Positions 1-13,644 of a DNA stretch of 64,000 bases are shown here, piece after piece. The stretch covers positions 15,143,883-15,207,882 of the forward strand of contig NW_022145613.1 of assembly GCF_000002235.5 (NCBI RefSeq). The letters are read 5' to 3'. Under the pieces are notes generated by a model. The model saw nothing but the letters and a program-made list of their open reading frames with translations. It was not told where the DNA came from and did no database searches. Numbering within the stretch: the first letter of the stretch is position 1; every line of letters starts with the position of its first letter. Origin of the DNA: Strongylocentrotus purpuratus. Taxonomy: Eukaryota; Echinodermata; Echinoidea; Camarodonta; Strongylocentrotidae. A program made the translations under genes and the position numbers.

Positions 1-1252
1 AATGTATCATAATCAAGTAAATATACATACAAATTATTATAGGAAAAAAAATTGTCAAAGTATTATATTTCATCAGTTTTTATGAAATTATTTGCTAAAG
101 AAGGGCTAGCATTGTAAGCAAAATGCTTGAAAATATGATAGCCTAAACCAAATTTTATGAAATAGATGAACAAATGTATAAAGCAGAATGGACAATTGAA
201 AGCATATGTAAAAAAATTAACTAAAATAATTATAATGATGATGAAGTTGATGGTGATGTTTGCCATTTGAAAGCATGTTTAATAGTGGCGTTAGCATTTG
301 CCACTCTGCTGGAAAATAAGTGTATGATAAAGACGACCCACTGTTCTCTTTATAGATGTAAAGGTCATTACACATGCTTATCATCTTGACATTTGTAATC
401 AGTTTTAAAGGTAGAAGTGTATCCTTGAAAGCGATCGACATTTAACATTATAAATACACACGATGGACCCGCTAAAATGAAGTATGTTCAATAGTCAGAA
501 ACGAATTTGGTATCAATAGGTTCTGGGCTAACAAATCGTAAAAACATATCTGCTAGGCTACTACATTTTGTATTATACATATATAACAAACCGTTTTAAT
601 GTGTGCCTCAGTGTTTACATTTTGTTTTATTCAGAAGTTTTTTTGTATTACAAAATATATTATTCTATTAATTGGCAATAACGTTTCGCCAGAAATATTG
701 CAGAATGCACTTTTTGACTGATGTTTTACTATATGTACTTTAAGGGTAAATACATAAAGGCCTATATATCACATAAATCAATTTGAAATAAATATCTGAT
801 CTCAGGCGGTAAATTAAAAACCATAATATATAGAACTAAATCATTTCTTCTTTTTAAGTAAGCGAATGCAAATATGTTAATGATTTAAGACCTATTTTCA
901 TGTTTTGTCTGCACATGAAAATTAGCTTTGGTTTCCTTTGATTTTGTATCTCCTGTCAGTCTTCTAAAGTTCAAAGAAAACCGTGTTTGTAACTTATTAT
1001 TTAACAATCAGAATATTTCGAAGCATTTTGAAATATACTTTGGTACATGTACGTATCAAGAAAGTTGTCATTGCTTTAATTAAGGGCCTTTAAATATGAC
1101 ACTCAGTTGTGGTTAGAGAGTGATGCGATATGAGATGAGTTATGTATCTCGACTCCGTATGCGCGCCCAATACCATATTGGTCAATGGAATTCCACGGGC
1201 CTAACATTGGCAAGATACAGGGAGAGTATACATCATGTGTACATGGACGGGT
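1..1252. other. AT-rich non-genic DNA
   Basis: No exon-like GC shift, splice-framed ORF or repeat boundary was recognised. The open frames here are short and of low-complexity or random composition. Confidence 0.5.
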
Positions 1253-1786
1253 CGCGCATATTTTTTTTACACAACTGTTTAGCCACTTCAGTCAAAAATA
1301 CTGTGCAAACGACTAGAGACAGAGTCTAGCATTACCCTTAGCAGTTTTGTTGGATTGCTGGAGCTATAGTGTACATACTCGTTATTTGTTTCGGGTTAAT
1401 CTATCCTCTCTTTTCTTTCATTATGTATTTCTTTGTTTCTCCTTCAATCTATCCTTTTCTCCTCCGTCATCTATTTCTTTGTTTTAATCTGATATATAGT
1501 TTCCCTTTCTCCTTATCTATTTCCCTGTTTTTCCTTTAGAGATCTATGATCCTCTTTTATGTTCTTCCTTTGACTTATCCTCTTCTCTTTCCTTATGTAT
1601 TTCCCTGTTTTTCCTTCTCCATCCTCTCAACTATCCTTGTTTTCCCCTTTCTATCATCTATTCCCTTCACTGGGTGTACGTGCTTCCACATAATAGTACG
1701 CTGACGACTTAGACTCTTTCACCAGAGCACTTCTTGGATTTTTTTCGCGAAAATGGCTAAACAGTTGTGTAAAAAAAATATGCGCG
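1253..1786. repeat. Perfect 32-bp inverted repeat pair, 470 bp apart
   Basis: 1253-1284 (starting CGCGCATATTTTTTTTACAC) and 1755-1786 are exact inverse copies. The sequence between is a degenerate pyrimidine-rich minisatellite (about 1380-1640) with repeated TCTATCCTCTTTTC and TATTTCCCTGTTTTTCCTT. It could be a small TIR element; the flanks do not show an obvious duplication. Confidence 0.7.
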
Positions 1787-4700
1787 GACGGGTCGGAGCG
1801 AGGGAAGAGATAGCCGGTGACTCTCGCATGAACCATGGTTAAGAACATAAATACATTGACGTTTTTACACTTTAGATAATTATCTGTGGAAAGCGTAGGA
1901 AGATTCATGAGTAAAAACAGATGGATGGAGGATTTAAAAAAACAAAATCTGCAAAGTTGATTTAAGTAAAGAAAGGACGGAAGTATCCCGATGCCTGCTA
2001 CATGGAACTAAATGAATATGTGCATGCGCCGTAATAAAAATATTTTCCACTTTACTACATCTATAGTGTTTTTTTAAAGATACTATGTCCCATTTGCAGG
2101 CCAAAAAAATGAAAAAATTAAATTCCAACTGCATTTGAAAGATAATACTAATTTAGAATTTCCCTAAAAAAGGTGGGGCTTGAAAATGTCTTCAAGCAAA
2201 AGAAAGAATGTTGAGACTTTATATAATCTTCGGGCAGGAGACGCCATTCCCCGGCAAAAATTTACAGTATTGCTAACGCTGGTATACACCTAATACTGCA
2301 TCAAGGTACCGGGGTAACATGAGGAGCAAAGAGATCTCATATAGATCAGAGATTCGACGCCTGGGGGATCTAGTCTGTCATTATAAAAATTAAATATAGT
2401 CATAGGATGATTTTGTGTCAGACAAGACTCTCTGATCGCATAACCCAAACCGTGTTTGACGGCCGACGAAACAAGTTACGGCATACCAAAGCGGTCAGCC
2501 CATGCGAGCGCGAGTTCGTGTTATATCAGCAAGACAAACAAACTTGGGATTTTTATTGGGCTCTCGTTGCATTAGCAAACTATACAACTTCATCAGATGT
2601 TTACATAACACTACATCTATGTTGTCCTAGAAAGTATTATATAGAACTATGAAATTTGCATACTGTATTTTTGCCATATAATATTTCATAAAGAAAATTG
2701 GCATAACTATTGGCGGCTTGACGAAATGTTAGGGTACACGATTTTATAGGCATAAAAATACCCTTTGCCATTCTTCAATATTTGAAAGTTACATTGCAAT
2801 AGTATACTCTAATGCATCAGCTTTCAACACAATGTAGGCCTACGGGCCTTACGAGTACATGTCTTATCAAAGATTATTCCCGAAACAAATATCTGGAACT
2901 TTGTGTTCTTAGCTCGTTTATTTATCTGTGCTTTGTTTTTTAGTTGCGTTGTTGCATGTGTTTAACTTGACTATGGGACTTTACTGAACTCCAAATGTCC
3001 TCCATTAGGCCTTTATAGATACGCCATGTTTAATGCCTTATAGTGATTTCAATTGTACTAACACGCGATAATTGCATTTTGTAGATAAGATAATGAGTGT
3101 CTCCGTATTCGAAGTTCATGAACTATGGTAAAATTCCTTCCAATCATTAAGACACTGGTCATGATTATTCAGCATTTTTACAGTGAACCATAGCTTAAAC
3201 TGTGCTTTGTACAGGGGAACTGAACCTTAATTATAATTAATTATGTGTTAATAAAAAAGAAAGTTTCGAAAATCGCGTTTGTAAAAAGGGTTACACAATT
3301 TCAAGGTCTAAACTAATCCGTAGCGCGGGTTATTATTTCAAATAATAAATGCTTGATAAGTTGTCTATTAGCTAAAGGCCTTCGCGGGGAGGATTCGCAC
3401 AGTTTGTGATAGTATAAATATACTTGCGAAGTGTATCTCCTGACCGGATATATCGCTCCACCATTCTTATCAGCTATAGGAATATACAATGTATATTCTG
3501 TCAGGGCGGTATCATCATTCATCACTTCGCTTTACGTAAGACCATTATAATCCTCGTTACGATACAGTGGTATGCCTGGTATTTGCATCAGCCAATCAGA
3601 GTGCGAGTTGGTCCGCAATGAACCACGGGATATGCGATACATACACGGCCATGGCGGCAATGATGTGATATGAGTTGAGAACGCTCTTTCGCTCTTGAAA
3701 TGTGAAACATATTATCAGCGGGGAGTGTCCCATGTTCGGCGGGAGCAAACTATATGGAGGTACGTACAAGGTGGCCTGGCGGATGGAGAAATACGTTCAA
3801 TATTTTTTTGTCCGGAGGACATAATATATGTATTCAGTAGATAGCAAATGTATTCAGGGAAACAATACTGCTTTTATACGTGCTAATTTTATATATAACC
3901 AATCAAATGGTAAATGTTCGTCAAAACACTGATGATCACAAATTATGATTGTAAAATAAATTGGCATGCAAAAACAAAGTACAATCTAATATTTCAGTTT
4001 ATTATAATGGCATTTCCAGAATATAACCATTTTGTAGTTAACGGTATACGCGGGGAAAGAGAGTTTGAATGAATTCCAGAACATACAAGAGAAACTTATG
4101 TAGTAAGATGTCTACTTCCTTAAGTCCATCATCACATATTATGTCTTAGAAAGTGTAATTTTATAAACAATATGAAATACCTGTATAAGCAAAAGGGATA
4201 TTTTACCATTAAAATGCATCTACATTGAATATTGAAGTGGCAATATTTCTTGAGTATGGGATAGAGAGGGGAATACGAAATATTGTTCTTGAAATATCTT
4301 CTTGAAATAACAAAATGTATTTGCAAACAGAAGGGGTATGTTATTATCATTTTATGATAATGAATACAATTCATATTTATCCTAATTTCCTCAATTAACA
4401 GATTCCGTTTCAAAATAGTTAAAAGGCATGAATGTGATAAAACACATCAAATTATTATGGAGACAAAACTATCAATTATCAATATCCAAGAAACTTTCCC
4501 TGTTGTTTGATGAAAAAGAAGACAACTAAACTGTAATGATTTGAGTTTAACCCCAAAAAACAGATAACGAAGATCTTAATTAGAAAATATAAGATGAAAT
4601 AGATTTACATTTACCACAACGAAAGCATATCGGAATCAATTATTTTCCCCACTTTTTTTCTTGAAAGTTTTACCGGAATCATTTATTATTTTATATGAAA

Positions 4701-4829
4701 TCATACATATTGTAGGCTTACTATCCTAAAAAATTGACGTGGGCAGAACGTTACCTAACAAAAGTAAACTTAATATCACTTAATTACGAACAACTTAAGT
4801 GTCGTAAAATGAAAATATGTTACTTTTTT
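1787..4829. other. AT-rich non-genic DNA
   Basis: Nothing beyond chance-length frames and scattered short palindromes was seen. A slightly GC-richer stretch near 2410-2530 has an 81-codon frame with no recognisable domain. Confidence 0.45.
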
Positions 4830-5481
4830 AAATCTATATCAACTGAATGAAAAAGAAAATGAAGATTTGAGTCAAGATAAAGTAGGGTGGGTAAAATAGT
4901 ACCCCCTTATAATGGTCATATTAATAAAATATAGAACTTTGTTATTTCAATCTACTTCTCTGACAGAAATGAACATTTTGAGTGGAGATAAATTTGGAAA
5001 GGTTAAACAATTCCCACATATATCTTGCCACATACGGAAAATATGTGAGTTGTTTTATGTCAACCTATCTCAATGAATAAAAATAAATGAATATTTTGGT
5101 CTAGATAAAGTAGGAAGGTTGTTGCTGTTGGTTCGTGTTTTATGGCAATCAGTCAATTTTGACTATTATCACCAACAATTTTTTTAATGTTTTAAAGCAT
5201 ATATAATAATACAACTAACGTCTTTCATGTTTTAGGGTTAAACAGTACCTTTTTATGGTTTGTCACATAAGAAAAATTCTTTAATTGCAATCTGTCTCAA
5301 TGAACAACAAATGAAGATTAGGTTTCGATAAAGTAGAAAGGGTTAAATAATGACGTCTTATCGTTATCATATAATCAAAATATGATACTTTTTGTAATTC
5401 AATCTATGAATAATTAAAAAATTAAGATTTAAGTGGAAATAAATTAGGAAGGAGGGTAAAACAATGCCCTCTTATAATCAG
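4830..5481. repeat. Degenerate tandem repeat, about five units
   Basis: Units starting with CAATCTA or CAACCTA, then an A-rich stretch, GAAGATTTGAGT, GATAAAGTAGGAAGG and GGTAAA, recur near 4830, 4949, 5060, 5288 and 5400. Spacing varies from 110 to 230 bp, indicating an old, indel-rich array. No coding potential beyond a possible retroelement fragment at its right edge. Confidence 0.55.
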
Positions 5482-5483
5482 AT

Positions 5484-5560
5484 GCAGCTGGAAGCACTTG
5501 GCCCGGGCAAAGCAGCAGGCCTTTCAGAAATTCCAGTCAAAATGTCAACCCGGAGCAAAA
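5484..5560 (+). pseudogene. Possible relic of a reverse transcriptase
   Basis: The short stretch ALGPGKAAGLSEIPVKM resembles the GKAAGxDxIPxE segment at the start of non-LTR reverse transcriptases. Sequence on either side has no recognisable RT motif, so this is at best a heavily decayed fragment. Confidence 0.25.
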
Positions 5561-5699
5561 GGTCATTACGAGGGAAGAAATATTTCACCTCCTACATCTC
5601 TCTGTACGTGCCATATACAGGATTCATATCGTCTGCTATGAGTATAAGGCCATGTTGCGATTTAAAACTGTTCAAAATACTATTTTTGTGAGGGATGTA

Positions 5700-8634
5700 T
5701 CTGAGAAGTTAGATGATAGTTATGTTCTTAGAATTGTATCCGAAAATTTGAAGCTGTATTTGTAAAAAATATTTCTAAATTAGAATGTTGTGAGTTAAAC
5801 TGTTCCCAAACAGTGTTTTATGTTAGAGTTCTATCCGAAATGTATCAAAACTGTGTTGTGATTTCAGGCTGATATTGGAATTAGAATGACATCGTATAAA
5901 GATTTGAAATAGTACTGTTTCTGCCTCGCAATTCCCTACAATGACGTAAAGTTCTATTTCTAATTTATAAGGAAAATTGGTAGACTTCACTACTTTTATT
6001 GTTATTTAAAGAGTTTTTCTGGTATAAAGGAAATGGAAATAACAGCTAAAAGTGCACGCACTAAGTTGGTATGTCAACTTTACATTATTTTGTAGAGTGC
6101 ACGAAGGCAAAGAGAAAAAAGATAGATTGTTGATTAATCCTATTGAAACAGATCAAATCCTGCGTTGTCTATTATTAACTGGAAATCTATTAAACATTGC
6201 AAAAAATTATTTTTGCATTTAACATAGTGGTGCTTTCATTGTGATACATTTTACACGTGACTGTCAAATTGCATTCAGACCATTTAAAGAAATAATAAGT
6301 TTTTAATTCAATTAAATATAAAATGAAATGAAAAGGACAACACCCTTTCATTTGCCTGTATAAGGCTGGGGATTGATTAATAACTTACAAAACAATGTTG
6401 CACATAATATGAGTGCATTAGACCACACGCTATGTCAGTCAAAAGTAAAAATAGTTGTGGAATGCACACGTCAAAAGGCGATTAAGCGTAACGAGCTATG
6501 TTCCACACGGTGCACTTTCCTTTCCAAACATATCGGCTTGCAATCATGATATCCATCTAACCCTCGGGGAATACATCTCAGACTATACTATACTGTGATT
6601 TAAACTCCAGGAATCTCCGTAATTATGTTCTCCTTATCCACCGTCTTAACCTGTACTTCAGTAATTGTTGTCATCAATCTTCGAAATCGTGTCTGCTGTC
6701 TAAGCATCCTGTCGGAATGGAGATACTTTTTAAAGATCCCAATCTTGAGAATAAATTAGACAATAATATTAAGGGGGAATTTTTCGATTTATATTCCAAA
6801 GGCAATTCAGAGTGCTTAATTTACGTGTCGTAAGCTTAATGAAGTAAATTAAACGACAAACTGTCTCCTATGATCATTCTTGTTTGCTTCTTTTCTGTAT
6901 TCATTAAAAGCCGCGGATGATAATTATGCATGTATGACATTCGCGGTAACAATGAACATTTAAATTGTCTTCTTACTCTGAAGTAGTAGCAATATGTGCA
7001 ACAATGTTATGGATATAAAAAGTACACAGGTGCGCCTTTTTATATTGCAGGCTTTAGACAGAAAAATGGGAAGATAATAACAATTCAGTTAAAATTAAAA
7101 TATAACTGAAACAATCCCTATATGTGAGGCCCTAATTATTTTTAAGAAGTATCTATGTAACAAAAAGCAGCCATGATGTCTGTAGTTATCTTCAAAATAG
7201 AGAAAAGATAGGCACTCTTTTATAATGCTTGTCTATTATTATTTGACAAGGTTTTATGCCTTTAGATCTATACTTGTTATACCATCTACTGTGGAAACGG
7301 GGTCGATGCATATCTTCCTCCATATTACTATGTACTTGTCGTACCAATAAGGATTCTAATTCTGTACCAAATTAAATTTGTACTATCAACAGTGGCGCTG
7401 AAGGACCGAGAAAACGCCTGTTATACAGTCACGAACAAAACATTTTGAGTAACTTTGATGTTGTGGTCTCAACGCTTGTCATCATTACTTTAGAATGAGG
7501 TTTCGACGTCCCTTCCTATTTCGTCTTGCTGTACAGAACATGAAAAAACACAAAACGGGTAATAAAGTCGCTTGGAGTCGCTTTTTTTTTCTTTTGCAGT
7601 TTTGCTTCCAGAAACAATTGTTGAAACTTAACCACTTGAAGTTGAAGGTAGACTTCCCCGGAAATTCTGGCTGTTGTCAACTGTTCCATCCATCCTTTGC
7701 TTTTCAGAGAATAACTGTCCATTATTTTCCAGGGTAGCTAATTAACATTTATGATTAATATGATGAAATGGGAAGAAAATGAACTTTAAAAAATGATTTT
7801 AATTGGGTTAAAAATGTAGACATGAATTGTGTGATAAATGAATATCAATTGAAAAGGTAAATTCCTACCTTTTTAAGCACTTGTCATGTAACTCCAGAGA
7901 AGAGAGATTAGAATGAGCTCTATTTGGAATTGGCCCAGATGATAGAACGTAGAGAACACACGATCAAAAGTATCCGTGCTTCAGCGAGGATAGGTTATAG
8001 AAAACCGCCGTATTTCATTGGGAGGGTGGCAGCCAAGTTAGCTCGGAGCTGCGGGCGCGGGCTGACGGGAAGGAACGGGCGACCCGACCAGACGATACGG
8101 GGTGAAAATTCCTGCCGCATTCCATCGCCCTGAACGGAGAGATGCTCCGGTCAATGCTACTAGGCTGTGCTACCAAATATGGAAGACGGGGGTCTGCGAA
8201 AAAGATGTATCATCGAGAACCCTGTGTATGATTTACATTGCATGTACTGGTACACTCAGCTATGTATCGCCAGGGTAGATTGTGATAATAAGATGGGTGT
8301 GTATAGCCATTATGGCGGACTTTTGTATATACATCTACACTAGCTATCGTAGATGTAGAGTTAGTGCACTTTTTATAAGCTGTACTTTCTTACACCACCC
8401 CCTGCAGGCATATTTCCCTGAATTTACCCACACACAATCATCTAAAGGTTCCCTTTGATGGCCTTTGGCAGAGTTTCTCTGATAAACAATTCCATTCATC
8501 GAAGGGAAAGCCAAATTTTAATGACTGAGGTCTGACCCATACTAGCATCCATTTACACTTTGGATTCATTTGGACTATATTCCTTCTTGCGTTCTCCAAA
8601 CGAATTTTCTCATGAATGTGTTCATGTTATATGG

Positions 8635-8674
<40 letters not shown>

Positions 8675-9670
8675 CAAGCATAAGTGAAGAAGAAATTTTG
8701 AAACAACGGGGTAGGAGATACAACATTTACGAATTTTGGGCTATGTCAAAGTAAAGACAAATATATTCAAAACTTGAACATGGAGCGCGACAGGTTCTAA
8801 ATGTAATATATATTACATACACTATTACATTACATGAAAACAACCCATTAATATTAACCACAAGTAGAAGACTCTAACCGGTAAGATTTCTACGACGGTA
8901 AAATGTTTTAACAGAAAAAAAATTACAATTCTTATGTTCGGTCGTTGTGTGTGGGTGGTATTGTTCTTTGATGAAACTATATAAGTCTATTAGATTTATT
9001 CATTAATTGATGTATTTATTTATTCATTTATTCATTCTTTCATGTACTCATTCATTTTAGTGTTTGTATCTATCTATTTATATCTATCTATTCACTATCA
9101 GGATGATAACACGCTGCTGCAATCCACATTTCCTCTTTCTCGCTGGTGTATTTTTTTTAATTAATTATTCCCAGCTTTCCGCATAATGAAGAAGTTTAAT
9201 TTTGGCTTCGCCTCATTATTTTTTCATTTCATTTTACATGCATATAGACCCATGTGAGAGAATATACCAAAGACAACAGTGCCGGGCAATTTACACATTA
9301 AGCGTAGGATGGGTCCAGCCAGGTGTGGGCGTGAAGGCATCAGTCTGACCAGTGCCATTACAGTGAGGGCGGTGTGTATGGGTCTGGGAAGGGCTGTATC
9401 ACCACTGCCCCCAATTTTCACCTTGCTACCACATTTCCCTTTCATTGTATATCTTCCGGTATGTCTAGGTCAAGGGGCGTAGCTACATGGGAGCACTCCC
9501 CATCCTCCAATGAGTGGCGAAAGAAGGAGAGAAAAAAAGGAAAGAACAAAATGATCAAAGTCATGTAGGTCTATATGTCTTTTCGTAGATTTGAATGAAT
9601 TGGGGGCGCACATCGTTCGTTTTCTTTATTAGCCTATCTTTACCAACTTCGTAGTCATATAAACACATAT
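5700..9670. other. Non-genic DNA with a GC-richer patch and an (AT)n run
   Basis: 8020-8150 is CpG-bearing (GCGGGCGCGGGCTGACGG) and could be a remnant of a promoter or repeat. (AT)n lies at 8641-8667, and TATTTA/TTCATT tandem words at 9000-9090. No exon was supported. Confidence 0.4.
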
Positions 9671-9678
9671 TTTAACAC

Positions 9679-9919
9679 CGGGCATGGTGGCTCAGTGGTT
9701 AGAGCGCCCGCTTCATGAACGGGAGGTCGTGGGTTCGATCCCTGGCCGAGTCATACCAAAGACTTATAACAATGGGACCTTCTGCCTTCTAGCTAGGCGC
9801 TCAGCATATTAGATTGGAGAAGGGTAGTAATAACATGTTATGTTATGCAGGGCCCGCTGGAAGAGCAGTTTCATAACTGAAGTGGCTACCCTGGGTAAAT
9901 AAAACGTTATTATTATTAT
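9679..9919 (+). mobile_element. tRNA-headed SINE
   Basis: The head has a pol III A box (TGGCTCAGTGGTTAGAGCG) and B box (GGGTTCGATCCC at 9731-9742), with an anticodon-like loop TTCATGA, CAT being a Met-type anticodon. The tRNA-like region has mismatches and lacks a proper acceptor pairing. It is followed by a 150-bp body and an A/T-rich tail ending ACGTTATTATTATTA, so this is a retroposon and not a functional tRNA gene. Confidence 0.8.
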
Positions 9920-10875
9920 ACATGCATTTGGTCTTCATTCAAGATGCATGCATTTCTTTGGGAAGGCAAACAGTTTTTTCGCCGAAAAGACGTTCTGTAA
10001 TTTCAATGCTACATGTATCCCGTAAATATGATGCATATAGACGCATATAAACGCTGTCATTAATGATGACTTCGTATTCTAACACGGTAGAAAAGCATTT
10101 TTTCCTACTTGTCAGTTCAGGATGATTCAATATAAATTAAACAACTTTTGCGCTTTAAAGTCTCGAATTCACTGGGAAGCTAAGGGTAGGTGATACAATA
10201 TCATACCCTTGTATCTTACCCCGGCCCCTCTCCAACCGCCATATCAATACACTACATTAATGTCAAACAAATCCAACTATGTAAGAGCCTAGCTATTGAT
10301 GGAGTCTAATTCAGTACATATGTCGAATGCGTAGAAACATTCTCCCTAGGACAGCCAGAGGAGTTGCTTATTGAGAAAAAGGTTAGAGGTTAATTAAGCA
10401 TGGTTGTGTTGCCTCGTCGATCGCCGAGTTCGTACATGAGAGACTATAACATGCCATTTAAGTAACGGCAAAGCCAGGCATCGTATGTGTACAAGTCTGT
10501 AACAAGTTGATCATCTTTCAATTACTTTTGTTTTTGTTCGTGTTTCGACAAGCCTACTATAATAAAGCCTCCAGATGTATTCGTTGTCAAGATTGTTCAA
10601 TCAGAGTTGATAAATAGCAAAATCCTCATAGTTCTAAAGCTACGTTATAATGTAACGTCTATCTTCCACTAATCTGGAATTGAAAAATGAAAACATTAGA
10701 AAGGTGAGAAAATTCAGATCACTGGTCAAGATCGAAAGAATCGTGTTTTTCCTTTTGCTTTTACATTCCATGGCAATATTTAAGAGCTTTCAACATCTAA
10801 AAATCTGCCTCAGAAGCACTGTCAGTCAAGAAAGTCTCTACGGGACATAGTTCTTTCTACTACGCGGGCCAATTA

Positions 10876-11112
10876 TGACATCACAATAAGGTTTTTAAGT
10901 TGGAAGAGAGGTTAAAACTTTGTTTATGACGTCACAAAGGGATGCGCAAAGTAAATCAACGTCTGGAAGCGCAAGCGTGACCTCTTTATGACATCACAAA
11001 GCGGGCACAAAAACAAAACATCCGGCTAGCTGGAAGCGCGTATGACCCCTTTCTTCATGACCTACTTAGAAAACCAAAACATTGACCAGACGCGATACGC
11101 ATTGTGACGTCA
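10876..11112. promoter_or_regulatory. Cluster of four CRE/ATF-like sites
   Basis: TGACATCA at 10876 and 10989 and TGACGTCA at 10927 and 11105 lie in 237 bp. TGGAAGCGC repeats between them suggest a partial tandem duplication. No gene begins nearby, so function is unproven and a repeat origin is likely. Confidence 0.4.
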
Positions 11113-11262
11113 CATTCAATTGCCAATGACAATGACAATTTATTCTCATGTCACCCACAAAATCAGTTTGAATTCGTCAATTTAACGCTGTACAATGTAT
11201 AATTCAAATCGAATTAATGTTAATCTATAGAAATAACACTATCGATCATAGTGAGAAAAATT

Positions 11263-11375
11263 ATGATGATAACAATAATAATTATGATAATAATAACAAT
11301 ACTAATAATGATAATAATAATAATGGTAATAAAAATTAAAAAACAAAACGATAATAATAATAACAACGATAATTA
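11263..11375. repeat. (AAT)n-type imperfect microsatellite
   Basis: Degenerate AAT/ATAATA repeats. Similar stretches occur at 33808-33872 (ATT)n and 62637-62740 (ATT/ATC)n. Confidence 0.85.
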
Positions 11376-11955
11376 ATGACAAAATTAATGGAAGCAATTG
11401 GAAAACAAAGTTACTGCACCGGCGAATGCGCGTGCGCTGTAAAAGTATGCAATATGCCGATAGCGATTCATTGTGCAGTTAACCAACGAAAACAGATGCA
11501 GCAACATAATCTGATGCAGAAATGAGCAGCCACTATGAAAGAGTTATTGTTTATATCATTTACATATATTTTTTAAGTTTTTCAAACTTCATTTTTTCAT
11601 TCATTACCAAAATTGTCAACATACATTGCATTTCAGCACGACATAACTTTTCATTTTGTAAATGGAACCTACAAATAGAAAAAGGAAAGCTAGTAATTGT
11701 TTGCCCTCTTCAAAACACCATAATATATGACATAAAATCAATAATTAAGAATAATCATTGAGTCATAAAGAAGTATGAAAAGACTAAAGTTTTTTTATTT
11801 TTTTTTACAAAACACAGCATAATAATCACATTTGCCTTTTTTAGCATATTTATTATGTATCTCAAACTACGTCAACATGAAGAAAAAGAAACTTTTACAA
11901 AAGCCCATATTGAGTCTCACCAATGTTCATATTCATCTTAAACAGTTGTCTACAG

Positions 11956-12215
11956 CAGTGCGGGATCCAGGGGGCCGGGAGGCCCGGTCCCCTCCCCTGA
12001 GAAAAAACAGGTAAAAACACGTTTATTTAATTTGACTCTTTTTTTTTTGGAGACGGGCCCCCTCCCCTGGTGTTCAAGCTAGGGGGGGGGGGGGGTGCGA
12101 ATTTCAATTTTTCGAGGACAAAAAACAAAAACAATTAGTGCTCACTATTAATATTTTCTCACGAATTGGGCCCCCTCTTTGGCCCCTCCCCTGCCGCCGG
12201 CTGAATCCGCCCCTT
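11956..12215. mobile_element. Short non-autonomous hAT element with perfect 8-bp target duplication
   Basis: GTCTACAG occurs directly at both edges (11948-11955, 12216-12223). The termini CAGTGCGGGATCCAG and, inverted at the right, AAGGGGCGGATTCAG align over 15 bp. The interior has G/C runs next to both ends (GGGGCCCCCT-type blocks and a 14-G tract). A 260-bp deletion derivative without ORF; its TIR is of the same type as the 20.1 and 26.1-kb elements. Confidence 0.8.
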
Positions 12216-12844
12216 GTCTACAGAATATAATGGGTACACTTGTTTCATTATTCGAATATATATGGAAAGGGCGTAAGTTTACCTTAATTTCTCTGTCAGA
12301 GATGGCGCTATACATCTGGCGACAGCAGTAAAGTTCTGTACTCAAGTGAGTCCCTTGTCAGTCGATGTGAGATTTATTATGCTGATGACATATACTGCAT
12401 AGGACCTGTATTTCAGCTTCTCCCTACATATGACACAGCAAGAGGCCGACAGAGCTAGGCTTAGCTTAAGGCTTTAGGAATTGTGATAAAGTGCCAAATA
12501 AGAATTTGTGCCTGCAGATAATGCTCTCCAGCTGGGGTCCTCTGTTATACTTGAATCACAATATTGAAAAGCAATTATGAGGCAGTAAGACCGCATGCAT
12601 CTGATCTCTGTCCAGCCTATACAGGTTTACCTCCATTCCTTTCTGTGTGTTAAAGGGAGAAAGAGTTAAAGCATTACAGCGGTCATCGAAAAAGACAGGT
12701 AAAACAATGTAATGAAATACGTATTAGTCTATACGGTAATATCATTATACTTTATAGTTTATTCTTAAACTGGTTACCGATAATTATAGTCTAAAAGACA
12801 AAATACAAACTGATATACCATTTGTTATTGTTTAGAGGCTGGAT

Positions 12845-12847
<3 letters not shown>

Positions 12848-12883
<36 letters not shown>

Positions 12884-13050
12884 CGGGTCCAGGGAATAAC
12901 GAGAGAGGGGTTAAATGGAGAGGGGTCAGAGAAAATGAGGGCAGAGCAAAAGGGAGAGATAGGCCGCGTAAGCGAGGGAATGTGAGAAATAGAAAGAGAG
13001 GGATAGGCAAACGGAGAGAGAGAGACAGACAGAGATAGATAGACAGACAA
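12848..13050. repeat. (GA)n and purine-rich tract
   Basis: (GA)n at 12850-12877, then a G run and 150 bp of degenerate GA-rich sequence ending in a GATAGATAGACAGACA stretch. The Ser/Leu/Pro frames on the - strand come from it. Confidence 0.9.
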
Positions 13051-13520
13051 ACACAATGAGGGCGCACGTCGGACTGGAAAGAAATACCGACGTTGACCTC
13101 TTGACAGAAATTCAAGCCCTCTCCTTCGGCAGCTGTTGAATTGACCTGCAATATTTCAGGATATCACAGTTTTCCTGTTCCCGCGATTCAGGCCCTTTCT
13201 AATAATAAGGTCTAGTGAAATAATGATTATAATGGAAATGGGGACGGGGAAAGGGGTTAAAGTCTAAAAAGGGGGAAGGTGCTAGGAGGCGAAGTTGATT
13301 GAATCACTGAAGGGACATTATAATTAGCCCTTCATAATTATCGAGGTGCCTACTGTCTAGTGTCTAGTGTGAAAGCAGAAAAATCAGATTGAAAGAAAAA
13401 CTGAAAGATGGGAATAAACTGAGTTCTTTAATGAGAATTCCCCCATTGGCCCTGTTAGATATGACGCCATGTATGTATTATGTCCTACATTAAAATCCTT
13501 CAACACATTGTTTAGAATAC

Positions 13521-13602
13521 CCCCCCCCCCCCCAACAAAAAAATAAATAAATAAATGAATAAATAAATAAATAAATAAAAATTAAAAAAATAATAAATAA
13601 AC

Positions 13603-13644
<42 letters not shown>

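Noticed and set aside
8020..8150. rRNA fragment or first exon
   Set aside because: It is GC-rich but matches no rRNA segment I know and has no donor-framed ORF.
9679..9755. tRNA gene (Met-type anticodon loop)
   Set aside because: The acceptor arm does not pair, and the sequence continues into a SINE body with a repetitive tail.
12825..13151. 108-codon Ser/Leu-rich protein
   Set aside because: It is produced by (GA)n and purine-rich sequence.
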